From: JAJYRX01 sp041655275 | Lineage (GTDB): Bacteria; Pseudomonadota; Gammaproteobacteria; Burkholderiales; Burkholderiaceae_B | Length of the DNA: 64,000 bases | Direction of reading: 5' to 3' | NCBI GenBank assembly: GCA_041655275.1 | Contig: JBBAFU010000003.1 | Coordinates: forward strand, 157,886-221,885 | In this document: piece by piece, positions 9,107-18,660 of the stretch | How the letters are laid out: each line of letters begins with the position of its first letter | Position numbering within the stretch: position 1 is the stretch's first letter | Made by a program: the position numbers and the translations under genes | The notes under the pieces: model-generated | Database searches by the model: none | What the model was told of the DNA's origin: nothing | What the model saw: the letters and a program-made list of their open reading frames with translations, nothing else

Positions 9107-12100
9107 ATGCCACCCTTCGCGCCCGCGCTCATCCTGGCCACCCTGATGCTGCTGTCCCGGCCGGCCCTTGCCCAATGCACACCCGCCGCCATAGGGCCGC
9201 CCTGCGCCCAGGCGGGCCTGACCCTGGCCCCTGGCCACGAGCCGGCACTCAACCTGGGGGCGGGCAATCCCGTCCATCTGGTTACCGGCAACAAATATCA
9301 ACGCGAGATCGACCTGCCGCCGTCACGCAGCATGCCCGGTCTGGAAATCATCCGTCATTACAACGCCCTGGATCCGCGCGCCTCGGCCCTGGGCAGCGGT
9401 TGGCAACTGTCCTACGACAGCCGTCTGTACCGCTTGCCGCAGGGCCGGCAAATCGTGCAGGCCGACGGATCCCGCCTGCATTTCCCGGGCCACGGCACTG
9501 CAGGCACACTGGTGCCAGGGCCCGGCGGGCAGACGACGTGGCAGCGGCCCGATGGCGGCAGCATGGATTTCGATGCGCAGGGCAGGCCGATCCGTCTCCA
9601 GAAACCCGGCAGCGAACCCCTCACGCTGGAGCGCCATCCACCCGGCAGCCCGTTCCAGGGCATGCTGCATCGTGTCAGCAACACACGCGGCCAGTCACTT
9701 GCTTTCGAATACGCGCAGAATAAGGACGGCACGGCGCAACTGCGCGCCATCATCACGCCGGCCGGCCGCTTCGACTACCGGTACGCACCGGCAGCCAGTG
9801 CGGCTGCAAACCTGGTTCAAGTCAGACGCCCCGATGGCCTGATGCGCCTGTATGACCATGATCCGGCCATGCAGGGCGGCCATGCACATGCCCTGACCGG
9901 CATCGCCATCGGCAATGGGGCGGGCCGGCGCCTCAGCATTGGCGAATGGGCCTACGATGAAAACGGACGCGTCACCCACTGGTCGGCCGGCAACACCCGG
10001 CTGCACATCGACTATCGGCGCACACCCGACGGCTCGCAGCCGGGCCTGACGATAGTCAGCGATGCACGGGGCCGCCAGACGCGCTTTCACACGGCACAAC
10101 GGGGGCGCCGCCATGTTCTGCTGGAAGTGGATGGCGCCGGCTGCCCCGGCTGTGCAGCACCCGGCATCCGGGCACGATACGATGCCCGCGGCAGGCTGCT
10201 GTCCCTGGGCGGCACAACGCTGCTGCGCGACACGCACGGTCGGATTCGCGGTCTGCAGGCAAGCGACGGCGGCTGGCCCGGCCTGCGCATGCACTTCGAT
10301 GACAATGGGCGAATGCAGGCCTGGCACAGCACTGTCACCGGTACGCTGCATCTGGATCGCGATGCCCGGGGCCGGGTCACGACACATCGGCACGCCAACG
10401 GCGATACGCTGGCACTCGCACGCGATGCCCGGCACCGGCCCGTGCGCATCGACGAGTCCCACGGTGATGCGCAGACCACAACGCGGCTGATATGGGGCAA
10501 TAATCGGCACGACGGCCACCTGCGCGCAATCCATCACCCCAACGAGCGTCAGTCCATCACAAGGGATCGCCGAGGCCGGATTGTGCAACGCATCACCCTG
10601 CGCACGAACGCGGACGGAAAGACGCGCCGATGGGAAGACGGCTTTCGCCACGACGACCAGGGGCGGCGCGTGGAACACCATCTTCCCGAAGGCGGCCGGC
10701 TGCACTTTATCCGGGATGCACGTTCAAGCCTGGCCGCCATCGAATGGATTCGCGCCGACGGGCAGCGCATCACCCTGTGGCAACAGCAGGCCGGTGCGGT
10801 CTGGCAGTGGGCCAACGGCCTGCACCTGTATGGTGATCACGAACAACTCCAGCTGACTCGCGACGAGGCGCAGATCTGGACCCAGCACCGCCGTCAGGAC
10901 CGTCTGGGACGCATCCTCGAAGAGCGCTTTGTGCTGTCGACCGACGACGGTCTCAAGCACCAGCAGCATTGGCGTTATGCCTACGACGCACAGCACAGGC
11001 TCATCGGTGCACAGGAAGGTGAGTCTCCCGCACACTGGCATGCCTGGAATGCAGACGGGAGCACAGCGGGTCGGCGCACACCCCGATCCGAAGCTGGGCC
11101 GCCCCGTTGGCAGCGGGACGCCTCGGGCCTGCCACGGGTCCATGACGGGTATGCGCTCGGCTGGAGCGCCGGGCGCCGCCTCGCCGAAGTGCGCACGGGC
11201 AAGCACGTCGTGGCGCGCTACCGGCACAACGCACTGGGCTACCGGATCGCGCGCGAAACGGCGGACGGCCGGCGCACGGATTATTTCCACCTCGACGGAC
11301 AGCTCGTAGCGCAGTCGCATGCCGGCGCACGGCGCGCCATCAGCCGTCGATATGTCTATGCCGGGCTCGTGCCCGTGGCCTTCATCGACTATTCCGACGA
11401 CGCACCGCAGGGCGTGTGGTATGCCATCCACACCGACCAGCTGGGCGCACCGCGCCTGGTGACGGACGCCCGGGCACGGGTGCGCTGGGCGGCGCATTAC
11501 ACGCCCCTGGGACAGGCAAACATCATTGCCGGCGATATCAGCCTGGATCTGCGCCTGCCCGGGCAGGTCTTCGATGCCGCCACCGGCTGGCACGACAACC
11601 TCCTGCGCACCTATGACCCCGTCCGGGGCCATTATCTGGAGCCCGATCCGCTGGGCCCCGTACCGGGCAACCAGGCCTACGGCTACGCCGCGCAACAGCC
11701 GCGCCGCCATCTCGACCCCAGCGGACTGCTGCTGTTTGCCTTCGATGGCACACGGCAGAGTGCGGCCACGGGCAGCAATGTGTGGAAGCTTGCCCAGCTC
11801 TATGCCGATGGCGCGGCACACTACCATGACGGCCCGGGCAATGCACTCTACATGGACTGGGATGCGCTCACCGCCAGTGACGTCGGGCGCATACTGGACA
11901 CCCAGTGGCAATGGCTGCTCCTCGAGCTCGCGCGCGCCGGGCCCGGCACCGTCACGCCGATTGATATCATCGGCTTTTCGCGAGGAGCGGCGCTGGCGCG
12001 CCATTTCGGCAATCTGATTACCGAACAGGTCGACCAGGGCCGGTTTCACATTGAAGACCGCGTGCACGGCAGCATCTCGGCGTGCGTCGACCTGCGTTTC

Positions 12101-12700
12101 ATGGGGCTTTTCGACACCGTCAGCCAGTTCGGCGTGGGCGGCGTGCAGAACCGCAACTACGACCTGGGCATCTCCCAGGCCTGGCAATGGGTGTCGCACG
12201 CCGTTGCACTGCACGAACACCGCTGGCTGTTCCCGCTGAATACCGCCGCCGACGGTGCCGCCACGCAGGTGGTGGAGGCCGCCTTCATCGGCGCGCATGG
12301 CGATATCGGTGGCGGCGCAAGCAACGATGGCGGCGATCTGGACAAGATTGCGCTGCAGTGGATGCGCTGGCAGGCCACGGCAGCCTCGGTCGGCATGGGT
12401 GCCGGCGCTGCGGCAGATCGCACTGTTGACACCCCCATACTGCACGATGCGCGCAGTACCATCGCACGCCGCCTGCAGGACGGTGACCGCAGCGTACTGG
12501 CTTCCGATCACCGGCCCCTGCACAATTACCAGCAGGACCATCCGCGTCTGGGCGCCGTCCCCAGGGCACAGACCGAAGACTTCATCCAGCGCCTGCCGGG
12601 GCGCGAGGCAACGCTGGGCCCAACGGCCGGCGAAGTCGATATGCAGGGTTACCGGGAATGGCTGCAGCAGACGCTGGGCTGGCCCGCGCCCCCCGTCTGA
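9107..12700 (+). CDS. Exported RHS-repeat protein with C-terminal DUF2235 (Tle1-like) lipase domain
   Basis: This 1197-residue protein has a signal peptide at about residues 1-22 ending ALA-Q. A DUF6531-like entry segment follows (NPVHLVTGNKYQREIDLP near residue 50), then many YD/RHS repeats to about residue 830. The RHS core (YDPVRGHYLEPDPLG from residue 836) has the paired motif DPLG at 847 and DPSG at 870. The remaining ~320 residues are a DUF2235 alpha/beta-hydrolase. They show FDGT at about 879, nucleophile Ser 958 in GFSRGA, FDTV and AHGDIGGG. In known systems such domains act as phospholipases. No VgrG, PAAR, adaptor or immunity gene is adjacent, and the Sec-type signal is unlike T6SS-delivered Rhs toxins. 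A toxin role is inferred. Confidence 0.88.
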   Translation: MPPFAPALILATLMLLSRPALAQCTPAAIGPPCAQAGLTLAPGHEPALNLGAGNPVHLVTGNKYQREIDLPPSRSMPGLEIIRHYNALDPRASALGSGWQLSYDSRLYRLPQGRQIVQADGSRLHFPGHGTAGTLVPGPGGQTTWQRPDGGSMDFDAQGRPIRLQKPGSEPLTLERHPPGSPFQGMLHRVSNTRGQSLAFEYAQNKDGTAQLRAIITPAGRFDYRYAPAASAAANLVQVRRPDGLMRLYDHDPAMQGGHAHALTGIAIGNGAGRRLSIGEWAYDENGRVTHWSAGNTRLHIDYRRTPDGSQPGLTIVSDARGRQTRFHTAQRGRRHVLLEVDGAGCPGCAAPGIRARYDARGRLLSLGGTTLLRDTHGRIRGLQASDGGWPGLRMHFDDNGRMQAWHSTVTGTLHLDRDARGRVTTHRHANGDTLALARDARHRPVRIDESHGDAQTTTRLIWGNNRHDGHLRAIHHPNERQSITRDRRGRIVQRITLRTNADGKTRRWEDGFRHDDQGRRVEHHLPEGGRLHFIRDARSSLAAIEWIRADGQRITLWQQQAGAVWQWANGLHLYGDHEQLQLTRDEAQIWTQHRRQDRLGRILEERFVLSTDDGLKHQQHWRYAYDAQHRLIGAQEGESPAHWHAWNADGSTAGRRTPRSEAGPPRWQRDASGLPRVHDGYALGWSAGRRLAEVRTGKHVVARYRHNALGYRIARETADGRRTDYFHLDGQLVAQSHAGARRAISRRYVYAGLVPVAFIDYSDDAPQGVWYAIHTDQLGAPRLVTDARARVRWAAHYTPLGQANIIAGDISLDLRLPGQVFDAATGWHDNLLRTYDPVRGHYLEPDPLGPVPGNQAYGYAAQQPRRHLDPSGLLLFAFDGTRQSAATGSNVWKLAQLYADGAAHYHDGPGNALYMDWDALTASDVGRILDTQWQWLLLELARAGPGTVTPIDIIGFSRGAALARHFGNLITEQVDQGRFHIEDRVHGSISACVDLRFMGLFDTVSQFGVGGVQNRNYDLGISQAWQWVSHAVALHEHRWLFPLNTAADGAATQVVEAAFIGAHGDIGGGASNDGGDLDKIALQWMRWQATAASVGMGAGAAADRTVDTPILHDARSTIARRLQDGDRSVLASDHRPLHNYQQDHPRLGAVPRAQTEDFIQRLPGREATLGPTAGEVDMQGYREWLQQTLGWPAPPV

Positions 12701-12757
12701 TATGATTACAGATTGCCGCGGGGAACCCTTTTCCGCTCAACTTCCGTCGACCCGTCT

Positions 12758-14443
12758 ATGCTTGCAGGGCAACAACAACAGCTCATTTCACTCATCGAGG
12801 CGGCCGTGCAGGCCCTCCTTCCGGAGGCCGACACCACAGTGGTGCTCGAACGCCCGAAAGTAGCCGCCCACGGCGACATGGCCTGCAATATCGCCATGCA
12901 GCTGGCGCGCACCGCCCGGCGCAATCCACGCGAGCTTGCCCGGGACATCGTCGACCGGCTGCTCGCCATGCCCAATGTGGACGAACTACTGGCCACGGCC
13001 GAAGTGGCCGGCCCGGGCTTCATCAACTTCCGCCTGGCGCCGGCGGCCCAGCACGCCGTGCTCGAGCTCATCCGCACGCAGGGCGAGCGTTTCGGCCACC
13101 AGGCGGCACGCAACGAAAGCGTGATGGTGGAATTCGTATCGGCCAACCCCACCGGTCCGCTGCATGTGGGCCATGCGCGCCAGGCGGCGCTGGGTGACGC
13201 CCTCTGCCGGGTCTTCGAAGCCGGCGGCTATCAGGTCACGCGCGAGTTCTACTACAACGACGCCGGCAACCAGATCGACAACCTCGCCATCAGCGTGCAG
13301 GCGCGTGCACGCGGCGTCATGCCCGACAGTCCCGACTTCCCGGCCGACGGCTATCGGGGCGACTACATCCTCGACATCGCCCAGGACTTCATCGCCGGGC
13401 ACGCCGTGCAGACCAGCGACGGGCCCACCGTACAGGCTTCGGGCGACATCGATGACATCGACGCCATACGCCGTTATGCAGTCGCCTATCTGCGCCGCGA
13501 GCAGGATCGCGACCTGCAGGCCTTCGGGCTGGCTTTCGACAACTACTATCTGGAAAGCAGCCTGTACACCAGCGGACGCGTGCAGCGCACGGTCGACGCC
13601 CTCATCGCCTCGGGCCACACCTATGAAAAGGACGGCGCGCTGTGGCTGCGCACCAGCGAGCTGGGCACGGGCGACGACAAGGATCGCGTCATGCGCAAGC
13701 GCGAAGGCGGCTATACCTACTTCGTGCCGGACGTTGCCTATCATGTCACGAAGTGGGAGCGGGGCTTTCGCCAGGCCATCAACATCCAGGGCAGCGACCA
13801 TCACGGCACGGTGGCCCGGGTGCGCGCCGGCCTGCAGGCGCTGGGCATGGGCATCCCCGAGACCTTCCCGGCCTACATCCTGCACAAGATGGTGAAAGTG
13901 GTGCGCGATGGCGCCGAAGTGCGCATTTCCAAACGCGCCGGAAGCTATGTCACCCTGCGCGACCTGATCGACTGGGTGGGCCAGGATGCCACACGATTCT
14001 TCCTCATCCAGCGCCGTGCCGATTCCGAATTTGTCTTCGATGTGGATCTGGCCCGCTCGCGCAGCGAGGAAAACCCCGTCTATTACGTGCAGTACGCCCA
14101 TGCGCGCATCTGCTCCATCCTCGATCAGAGCCAGCACCTGGCCGATCGCATTCCGGATGCCCCCTTCACCGGCCTGACGGCCCCCAGCGAGCTGGCCCTG
14201 CTGCGCCGGCTGGCGGAATATCCCGCCACACTGGCCAATGTGCTTCAGGATCTGGCGCCCCATCACCTGGCCTTCTGGCTGCGGGACTGCGCAGCCGATT
14301 TCCATACCTGGTACAACGCCGAGCGCGTGCTTGTCGAGGACGAGAGCCTGCAGCTGGCCCGCCTGCGCCTGGCACATGCCACGCGTCACGTGCTGGCGGG
14401 CGGCCTGGGGCTGCTGGGCGTCTCTGCGCCCGTGCGCATGTAG
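12758..14443 (+). CDS. argS: Arginyl-tRNA synthetase
   Basis: A class I synthetase that charges tRNA-Arg. At 561 residues it has the N-terminal Add-1 tRNA-recognition domain, then the catalytic core with the HIGH-type motif HVGH at residues 136-139 inside SANPTGPLHVGHARQ. A KMSKS-like RISKRAGS and the anticodon-binding DALR domain end at APVRM. The start at MLAGQQQQL fits the family; an upstream in-frame TTG would add 15 unrelated residues. The gene follows the RHS gene by 57 bases; TATGAT at 12701-12706 could be a -10 element, though no good -35 is seen. It precedes a SPOR-domain gene by 9 bases. Confidence 0.96.
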   Translation: MLAGQQQQLISLIEAAVQALLPEADTTVVLERPKVAAHGDMACNIAMQLARTARRNPRELARDIVDRLLAMPNVDELLATAEVAGPGFINFRLAPAAQHAVLELIRTQGERFGHQAARNESVMVEFVSANPTGPLHVGHARQAALGDALCRVFEAGGYQVTREFYYNDAGNQIDNLAISVQARARGVMPDSPDFPADGYRGDYILDIAQDFIAGHAVQTSDGPTVQASGDIDDIDAIRRYAVAYLRREQDRDLQAFGLAFDNYYLESSLYTSGRVQRTVDALIASGHTYEKDGALWLRTSELGTGDDKDRVMRKREGGYTYFVPDVAYHVTKWERGFRQAINIQGSDHHGTVARVRAGLQALGMGIPETFPAYILHKMVKVVRDGAEVRISKRAGSYVTLRDLIDWVGQDATRFFLIQRRADSEFVFDVDLARSRSEENPVYYVQYAHARICSILDQSQHLADRIPDAPFTGLTAPSELALLRRLAEYPATLANVLQDLAPHHLAFWLRDCAADFHTWYNAERVLVEDESLQLARLRLAHATRHVLAGGLGLLGVSAPVRM

Positions 14444-14452
14444 GGCTTTCCC

Positions 14453-15094
14453 ATGGCACGCAAGGCACGAAAATCCCGGGCCCGCTCCGGTGGCAGCACC
14501 GGGATGGGCATCATGATCGGCCTTGTGCTCGGGCTGGTGGCGGCCGTTATTGTTGCCCTGTTCGTGACACGCGTGCCCATGCCCTTTGCCGACAAGGCGT
14601 CACGTGCACCGGCACAAACGCTGCTGCCCGAGCTGCGCGACGCACCCGACCCCAACCGCGGCCTTTACGGCAAGAGTGCCCTGCCTGAAGCCGTACCCAT
14701 GATGCCACCGCCATTGTCGGCAGAGAAGGCGAAAGGCGAAACGGAGACATCCGGCGACGACGAGCTCGCCGCACTCATTTCACGACTGGACCCGCCTGTG
14801 CAGCGGCCCTCCCCTGCGCAGGGCGGCGTGCGCGAAGCCACCGTCATCCCCGGCGTCACCACCACCCCGCAATACTATCTGCAGGCCGGTGCCTTCCGCT
14901 CGGCCCAGGATGCCGAAAGCGTGCGGGCACGCATCCTGGTCCTTGGCCTTCCGGCCCGGCTCGAGCAGGCCCAACTCGACGGGGCTACAATCAATCGTGT
15001 TCGCGTGGGCCCCTTTGCCGGTATCGATGACATGAACCGCGCACGCAGCCGGCTGGGGGAACAGAACATCGAATCCACGGTCGTAAGGCAATAG
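14453..15094 (+). CDS. SPOR-domain membrane protein (FtsN-like)
   Basis: A 213-residue bitopic protein with a basic cytoplasmic N-terminus, one membrane segment at about residues 19-41, a Pro-rich linker and a C-terminal SPOR domain from about residue 140 (YYLQAGAFRSAQDAESVRAR). SPOR domains bind glycan strands stripped of stem peptides at the septum, so a role in division or cell-wall remodelling is likely. The argS-SPOR-dsbA order is typical of Burkholderiales. The architecture matches FtsN, but size and sequence do not prove it is the functional FtsN. Confidence 0.87.
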   Translation: MARKARKSRARSGGSTGMGIMIGLVLGLVAAVIVALFVTRVPMPFADKASRAPAQTLLPELRDAPDPNRGLYGKSALPEAVPMMPPPLSAEKAKGETETSGDDELAALISRLDPPVQRPSPAQGGVREATVIPGVTTTPQYYLQAGAFRSAQDAESVRARILVLGLPARLEQAQLDGATINRVRVGPFAGIDDMNRARSRLGEQNIESTVVRQ

Positions 15095-15126
15095 CACATC
15101 CGCCTTCACCACCTCAGGAACTCCTC

Positions 15127-15762
15127 ATGCCCAGCTTTCATCCCTTTCTTGCCCTGTTCGCACTGATCACCGGTCTGCTGCTCACTCCCTTTACACCGGC
15201 GCAGGCGGCGGATCCGTCGTATCGCACACTCAAGGCCGCCCAGCCATCGGAAACCACCGGCAAGATAGAAGTACTGGAGTTCTTCGCCTACACCTGCCCC
15301 CATTGCAAGACCATGGAACCGCTCGTCAGCCGGTGGGCCCGCACCCTGCCTGAAGATGTGGTGCTGCAGCGCGTCCCGGTGGCCTTCAACGCCGGCATGG
15401 AAGACTTGCAAAAGCTCTACTACACGCTGGAAAACCTCGATCGCCTCGATCTGCACGAAGCCTTCTTCAAGGCCATTCACAACGAACACCGCGAAATCTT
15501 CACCGCGCCGGCCATCATCGACTGGGCGGTCGAGCAAGGCCTTGACCGGCAGGTGTTCACCGACGTCTTCAGCTCCTTCGGCATCCAGGCGCGCGTAGGG
15601 CGCGCCAACGAGCTGGCCCGCAACTACGAGATCGACGGCACGCCCAGCTATGCAGTCGGCGGCAGGTTCGTCACGTCGCCGGCGCAGGCCAAAGGTTACG
15701 ACGCCTCGTTGAAAGTGGCCGGCGAGCTGATCGCCATGGCCCGCGACCGTGGACAGCCCTGA
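15127..15762 (+). CDS. dsbA: Periplasmic thiol:disulfide interchange protein DsbA
   Basis: DsbA oxidises cysteine pairs in secreted proteins. The 211-residue precursor has a signal peptide at about 1-26 ending AQAA. The thioredoxin fold carries CPHC at residues 57-60 and the cis-Pro loop GTPSY at about 174-178. A helical insertion lies between them. CPHC is the classic DsbA active site. Its end overlaps the GTG start of a TRAP small-permease gene by 14 bases, so the next three genes are probably read through from dsbA. Confidence 0.95.
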   Translation: MPSFHPFLALFALITGLLLTPFTPAQAADPSYRTLKAAQPSETTGKIEVLEFFAYTCPHCKTMEPLVSRWARTLPEDVVLQRVPVAFNAGMEDLQKLYYTLENLDRLDLHEAFFKAIHNEHREIFTAPAIIDWAVEQGLDRQVFTDVFSSFGIQARVGRANELARNYEIDGTPSYAVGGRFVTSPAQAKGYDASLKVAGELIAMARDRGQP

Positions 15763-16252
15763 GGAAACCCCCGAACGAGGCGATCCGCCGACACGCGTGC
15801 CACTGAAGGTGGAGGACTGGCTGTCGGTAGTCGCCATGGCCGCCCTGGCCATCATCACCTTCGCCAATGTACTGGTGCGCTATCTGAGCAACCAGTCGTT
15901 TGCCTGGACGGAAGAGATTTCCGTCTTCCTGCTCATCGTGCTCACGATGACCGCCGGCGCAAGCGCCTTCGTGCGCCGGCTGCATATCCGCATAGAATTC
16001 ATCGCCGATCGCGGCACCGTGCAGCGCCGTCAGGCGCTTGCGCGGCTGGGCACCACCGTCAGCCTGATGTTCTTCGCCCTGCTGACCGTGTTGTCGGCGC
16101 GCATGGTCTACGACGACTTCACCTGGGGTGACACCTCGCCCGCCATCGGCATCCCGACCTGGTGGTACACCATATGGATGCCGGTGCTGTCGCTTGCCAT
16201 CTGCCTGCGCCTGATCGGGATACTGCATCGCATCGGCCGGCAAGCGCCATGA
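15749..16252 (+). CDS. TRAP transporter small permease (DctQ family)
   Basis: This 167-residue protein is the four-span small subunit of a tripartite ATP-independent periplasmic transporter. Hydrophobic segments begin at VEDWLSVVAMAALAIITFAN, and the DctQ signature region includes NQSFAWTEEISVFLLIVL and ASAFVRRLHIRIEF. Translation starts at GTG inside the end of dsbA and ends in an ATGA overlap with the large permease, so the subunits are translationally coupled. The genes QMP form one complete transporter; the substrate cannot be told from sequence, but organic acids are usual. Confidence 0.9.
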   Translation: MDSPEETPERGDPPTRVPLKVEDWLSVVAMAALAIITFANVLVRYLSNQSFAWTEEISVFLLIVLTMTAGASAFVRRLHIRIEFIADRGTVQRRQALARLGTTVSLMFFALLTVLSARMVYDDFTWGDTSPAIGIPTWWYTIWMPVLSLAICLRLIGILHRIGRQAP

Positions 16253-17547
16253 TCAGTGCCGTCCTGTTCATCAGCTTTGCCATCCTGATGATCCTGGGCA
16301 CGCCCGTTGGAGTGTCACTGGGCGTTGCCGGCACCGTGGCCATCGTGCTTTCCAACCTGGATACACAGTGGTTCGGCCTGCTCGCCGTGCCGCAGAGCTT
16401 CTACGCCGGGCTGGCCAAGTACCCCCTGCTCGCCATCCCCATGTTCGTGCTCGTCGGCAGCATCTTCGAACGCTCGGGCGTGGCCGCGCGCCTGGTCAAC
16501 TTCGCCATCGCCCTTGTGGGCCGCGGCCCCGGCATGCTGCCCCTGGTGGCCATTGCCGTGGCCATGTTCCTGGGCGGTATTTCCGGCTCCGGCCCCGCCT
16601 GTGCAGCCGCCGTCGGTGCCGTCATGCTCGGTGCCATGCAGCGCGCCGGCTATCCGGGCACCTTCTCGGCCAGCGTCATTGCCGCCGGCGCCTCCACCGA
16701 CATCCTCATCCCGCCGTCGATCGCCTTCATCGTGTATTCCGTGCTGGTGCCCCAGGCTTCGGTGCCCGCACTGTTTGCCGCCGGACTCGTCCCGGGCCTG
16801 CTGGCGGGCATCGCCCTCATCATCCCGGCGGTATGGCTGTCGCGTCGCCACGGCATGGGAATGCACGAGGCCGGCCTGCCGCGCCCGCCCTTCTGGCGCT
16901 CGCTGCGCGAGGCGGCCTGGGGCCTGATCGCCCCCGTCATCATCCTGGGCGGCATGCGCATGGGCTACTTCACACCCACCGAGGCCGCCGTCGTTGCCGT
17001 CTTCTACGGCCTGTTCGTCGGCATGGTCATCCATCGCAGCATGCGCTGGCGCAACCTGTTCGGCATCTTCCGCGAAGCCGCCGAGCTTTCGGCCGTCATC
17101 ATGATGATCGTCACCCTGGCGGGCATCTTTGCCTGGGCCCTGTCCACGCTCAGCATCATCGACCCCATTACCAATGCGATCACGAATTCGGGGCTGGGTG
17201 AAACCGGCGTACTCGTCCTGCTCATTGCGCTGCTCGTGATCATGGGCATGTTTCTGGATGGGATCTCCATCTTCCTCATCTTCGTACCCCTGCTCATGCC
17301 GATCGCCAACGCCTACGGCTGGGACCCCGTCTGGTTCGGCGTCATCCTTACCGTCATGGTGGCCCTGGGCCAGTTCACACCGCCGCTGGCGGTCAACCTG
17401 ATGGTGTCGTGCCGCATGGCGAACGTGCCCATCGAAGGCACGGTGCGCTGGGTACTGTGGCTGCTGCTGTCCATGTTTGCGGTGCTGCTCATTCTTATCG
17501 TCTTCCCGCAGACAGCGCTGTGGTTGCCCCACACCCTGGGGTATTGA
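16249..17547 (+). CDS. TRAP transporter large permease (DctM family)
   Basis: A 432-residue, roughly 12-span permease that uses a sodium or proton gradient to import substrate delivered by the periplasmic receptor. Family signatures are visible: GTPVGVSLGVAG near the N-terminus, GGISGSGPACAAAVGAVMLGAM in the first half, STDILIPPSIAFIVYS, and LGQFTPPLAVNLMVSC near the end. The start ATG overlaps the stop of the small permease (ATGA). A longer in-frame start would run back into the small-permease gene and is rejected. Confidence 0.94.
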   Translation: MISAVLFISFAILMILGTPVGVSLGVAGTVAIVLSNLDTQWFGLLAVPQSFYAGLAKYPLLAIPMFVLVGSIFERSGVAARLVNFAIALVGRGPGMLPLVAIAVAMFLGGISGSGPACAAAVGAVMLGAMQRAGYPGTFSASVIAAGASTDILIPPSIAFIVYSVLVPQASVPALFAAGLVPGLLAGIALIIPAVWLSRRHGMGMHEAGLPRPPFWRSLREAAWGLIAPVIILGGMRMGYFTPTEAAVVAVFYGLFVGMVIHRSMRWRNLFGIFREAAELSAVIMMIVTLAGIFAWALSTLSIIDPITNAITNSGLGETGVLVLLIALLVIMGMFLDGISIFLIFVPLLMPIANAYGWDPVWFGVILTVMVALGQFTPPLAVNLMVSCRMANVPIEGTVRWVLWLLLSMFAVLLILIVFPQTALWLPHTLGY

Positions 17548-17594
17548 GTCTACACTTTCCGGTGCAACTTCCCACAACCTGAAAGGAGACTCAC

Positions 17595-18623
17595 ATGAAA
17601 GTCCGCAATCTGCTGGGCGCTGTGGCCTGCGCGGCCGCGATGCTGCTGGGCGCCCCCGCCGGCGCAGCCGGCTACAAATCGGAATACAAGCTATCCATCG
17701 TCGTCGGCACCACCTTCCCCTGGGGCCAGGGCGCCGTCATCTGGTCGGACCTGGTACGCGAACGCACCGATGGCCGCATCAACATCAAGATCTACCCGGG
17801 CACCTCGCTGGTGCAGGGTGACCAGACGCGCGAGTTCCCCGCCATCCGCCAGGGCCTGATCGACATGGCCATCGGCTCCACCATCAACTGGTCGCCGCAG
17901 ATCAAGGAGCTCAACCTCTTCTCGCTGCCCTTCCTGATGCCCGATTATGCCGCCATCGATGCCCTGATTCACGGCGAAGTGGGCCGCCTGCTCTTCGAAC
18001 GCATCGAGAAGGCCGGCGTTGTGCCCCTTGCCTGGGGTGAAAACGGCTACCGCCAGCTCAGCAATTCCCGCCATGCCGTGCGCACACCGGCCGACCTGAA
18101 GGGGCTCAAGCTGCGCGTTGTCGGCTCGCCCCTGTATATCGACACCTTCACCGCGCTTGGCGCCAACCCCACGCAGATGAGCTGGGCCGACGCCCAGCCC
18201 GCGCTGGCCACCGGTGCGGTCGACGGCCAGGAAAACCCCCTGTCCATCTACGCCGGCTCCAAGCTCTACGATGTGGCGCAGAAACACCTGACGCTGTGGA
18301 ATTACGTGGCCGATCCACTGGTCTTTGTCGTCAACCGCGAGGTATGGCAATCCTGGAGCGAGGAAGACCGCGCCATCGTGCGCAAGGCAGCGGAGGAAGC
18401 GGCACTTCAGGAAATCGAGATCGCCCGCAAGGGTGTCACACCCGAGGATACGTCGCTGCTCGATGAGATCGCCACCCACGATGTGACCGTCACAACGCTC
18501 AGCGACGAGGAGCACCAGGCCTTCGTTCAGGCGACCCGGCCGGTGTTCGACAAGTGGAAGAAGACCGTGGGCGAAGCCCTGGTTGACCAGGCCGAGCGCG
18601 ACATCGCTGCACGCGCCCGCTGA
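17595..18623 (+). CDS. TRAP transporter substrate-binding protein (DctP family)
   Basis: The extracytoplasmic receptor of the TRAP system, 342 residues, with a signal peptide at about 1-25 (MLLGAPAGAAG). It shows DctP landmarks: a loop around VQGDQTREFPAIRQGLIDMA, the ligand-contacting GLKLRVVGSPLYIDTFTALG with a carboxylate-binding Arg at its start, and GAVDGQENPLS. The C-terminal helix begins VRKAAEEAA. The gene is preceded by a GAAAGGAGAC ribosome-binding site and completes the Q-M-P operon. The ligand is unknown; DctP proteins with the conserved Arg typically bind carboxylates. Confidence 0.93.
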   Translation: MKVRNLLGAVACAAAMLLGAPAGAAGYKSEYKLSIVVGTTFPWGQGAVIWSDLVRERTDGRINIKIYPGTSLVQGDQTREFPAIRQGLIDMAIGSTINWSPQIKELNLFSLPFLMPDYAAIDALIHGEVGRLLFERIEKAGVVPLAWGENGYRQLSNSRHAVRTPADLKGLKLRVVGSPLYIDTFTALGANPTQMSWADAQPALATGAVDGQENPLSIYAGSKLYDVAQKHLTLWNYVADPLVFVVNREVWQSWSEEDRAIVRKAAEEAALQEIEIARKGVTPEDTSLLDEIATHDVTVTTLSDEEHQAFVQATRPVFDKWKKTVGEALVDQAERDIAARAR

Positions 18624-18660
18624 TCACTCTGTCGGTCGTAAATCTGGCTCAGGATCTGGC

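Noticed and set aside
17530..17545. Terminator after the first TRAP large permease
   Set aside because: CCCCACACCCTGGGG can form a short stem, but it lies inside the coding end, has no T-run, and the receptor gene follows in the same operon.
16315..17577. His/Gly/Asp-rich open frame antisense to the TRAP large permease
   Set aside because: The composition is typical of the complement of membrane-protein genes; the plus strand encodes a clear DctM protein.
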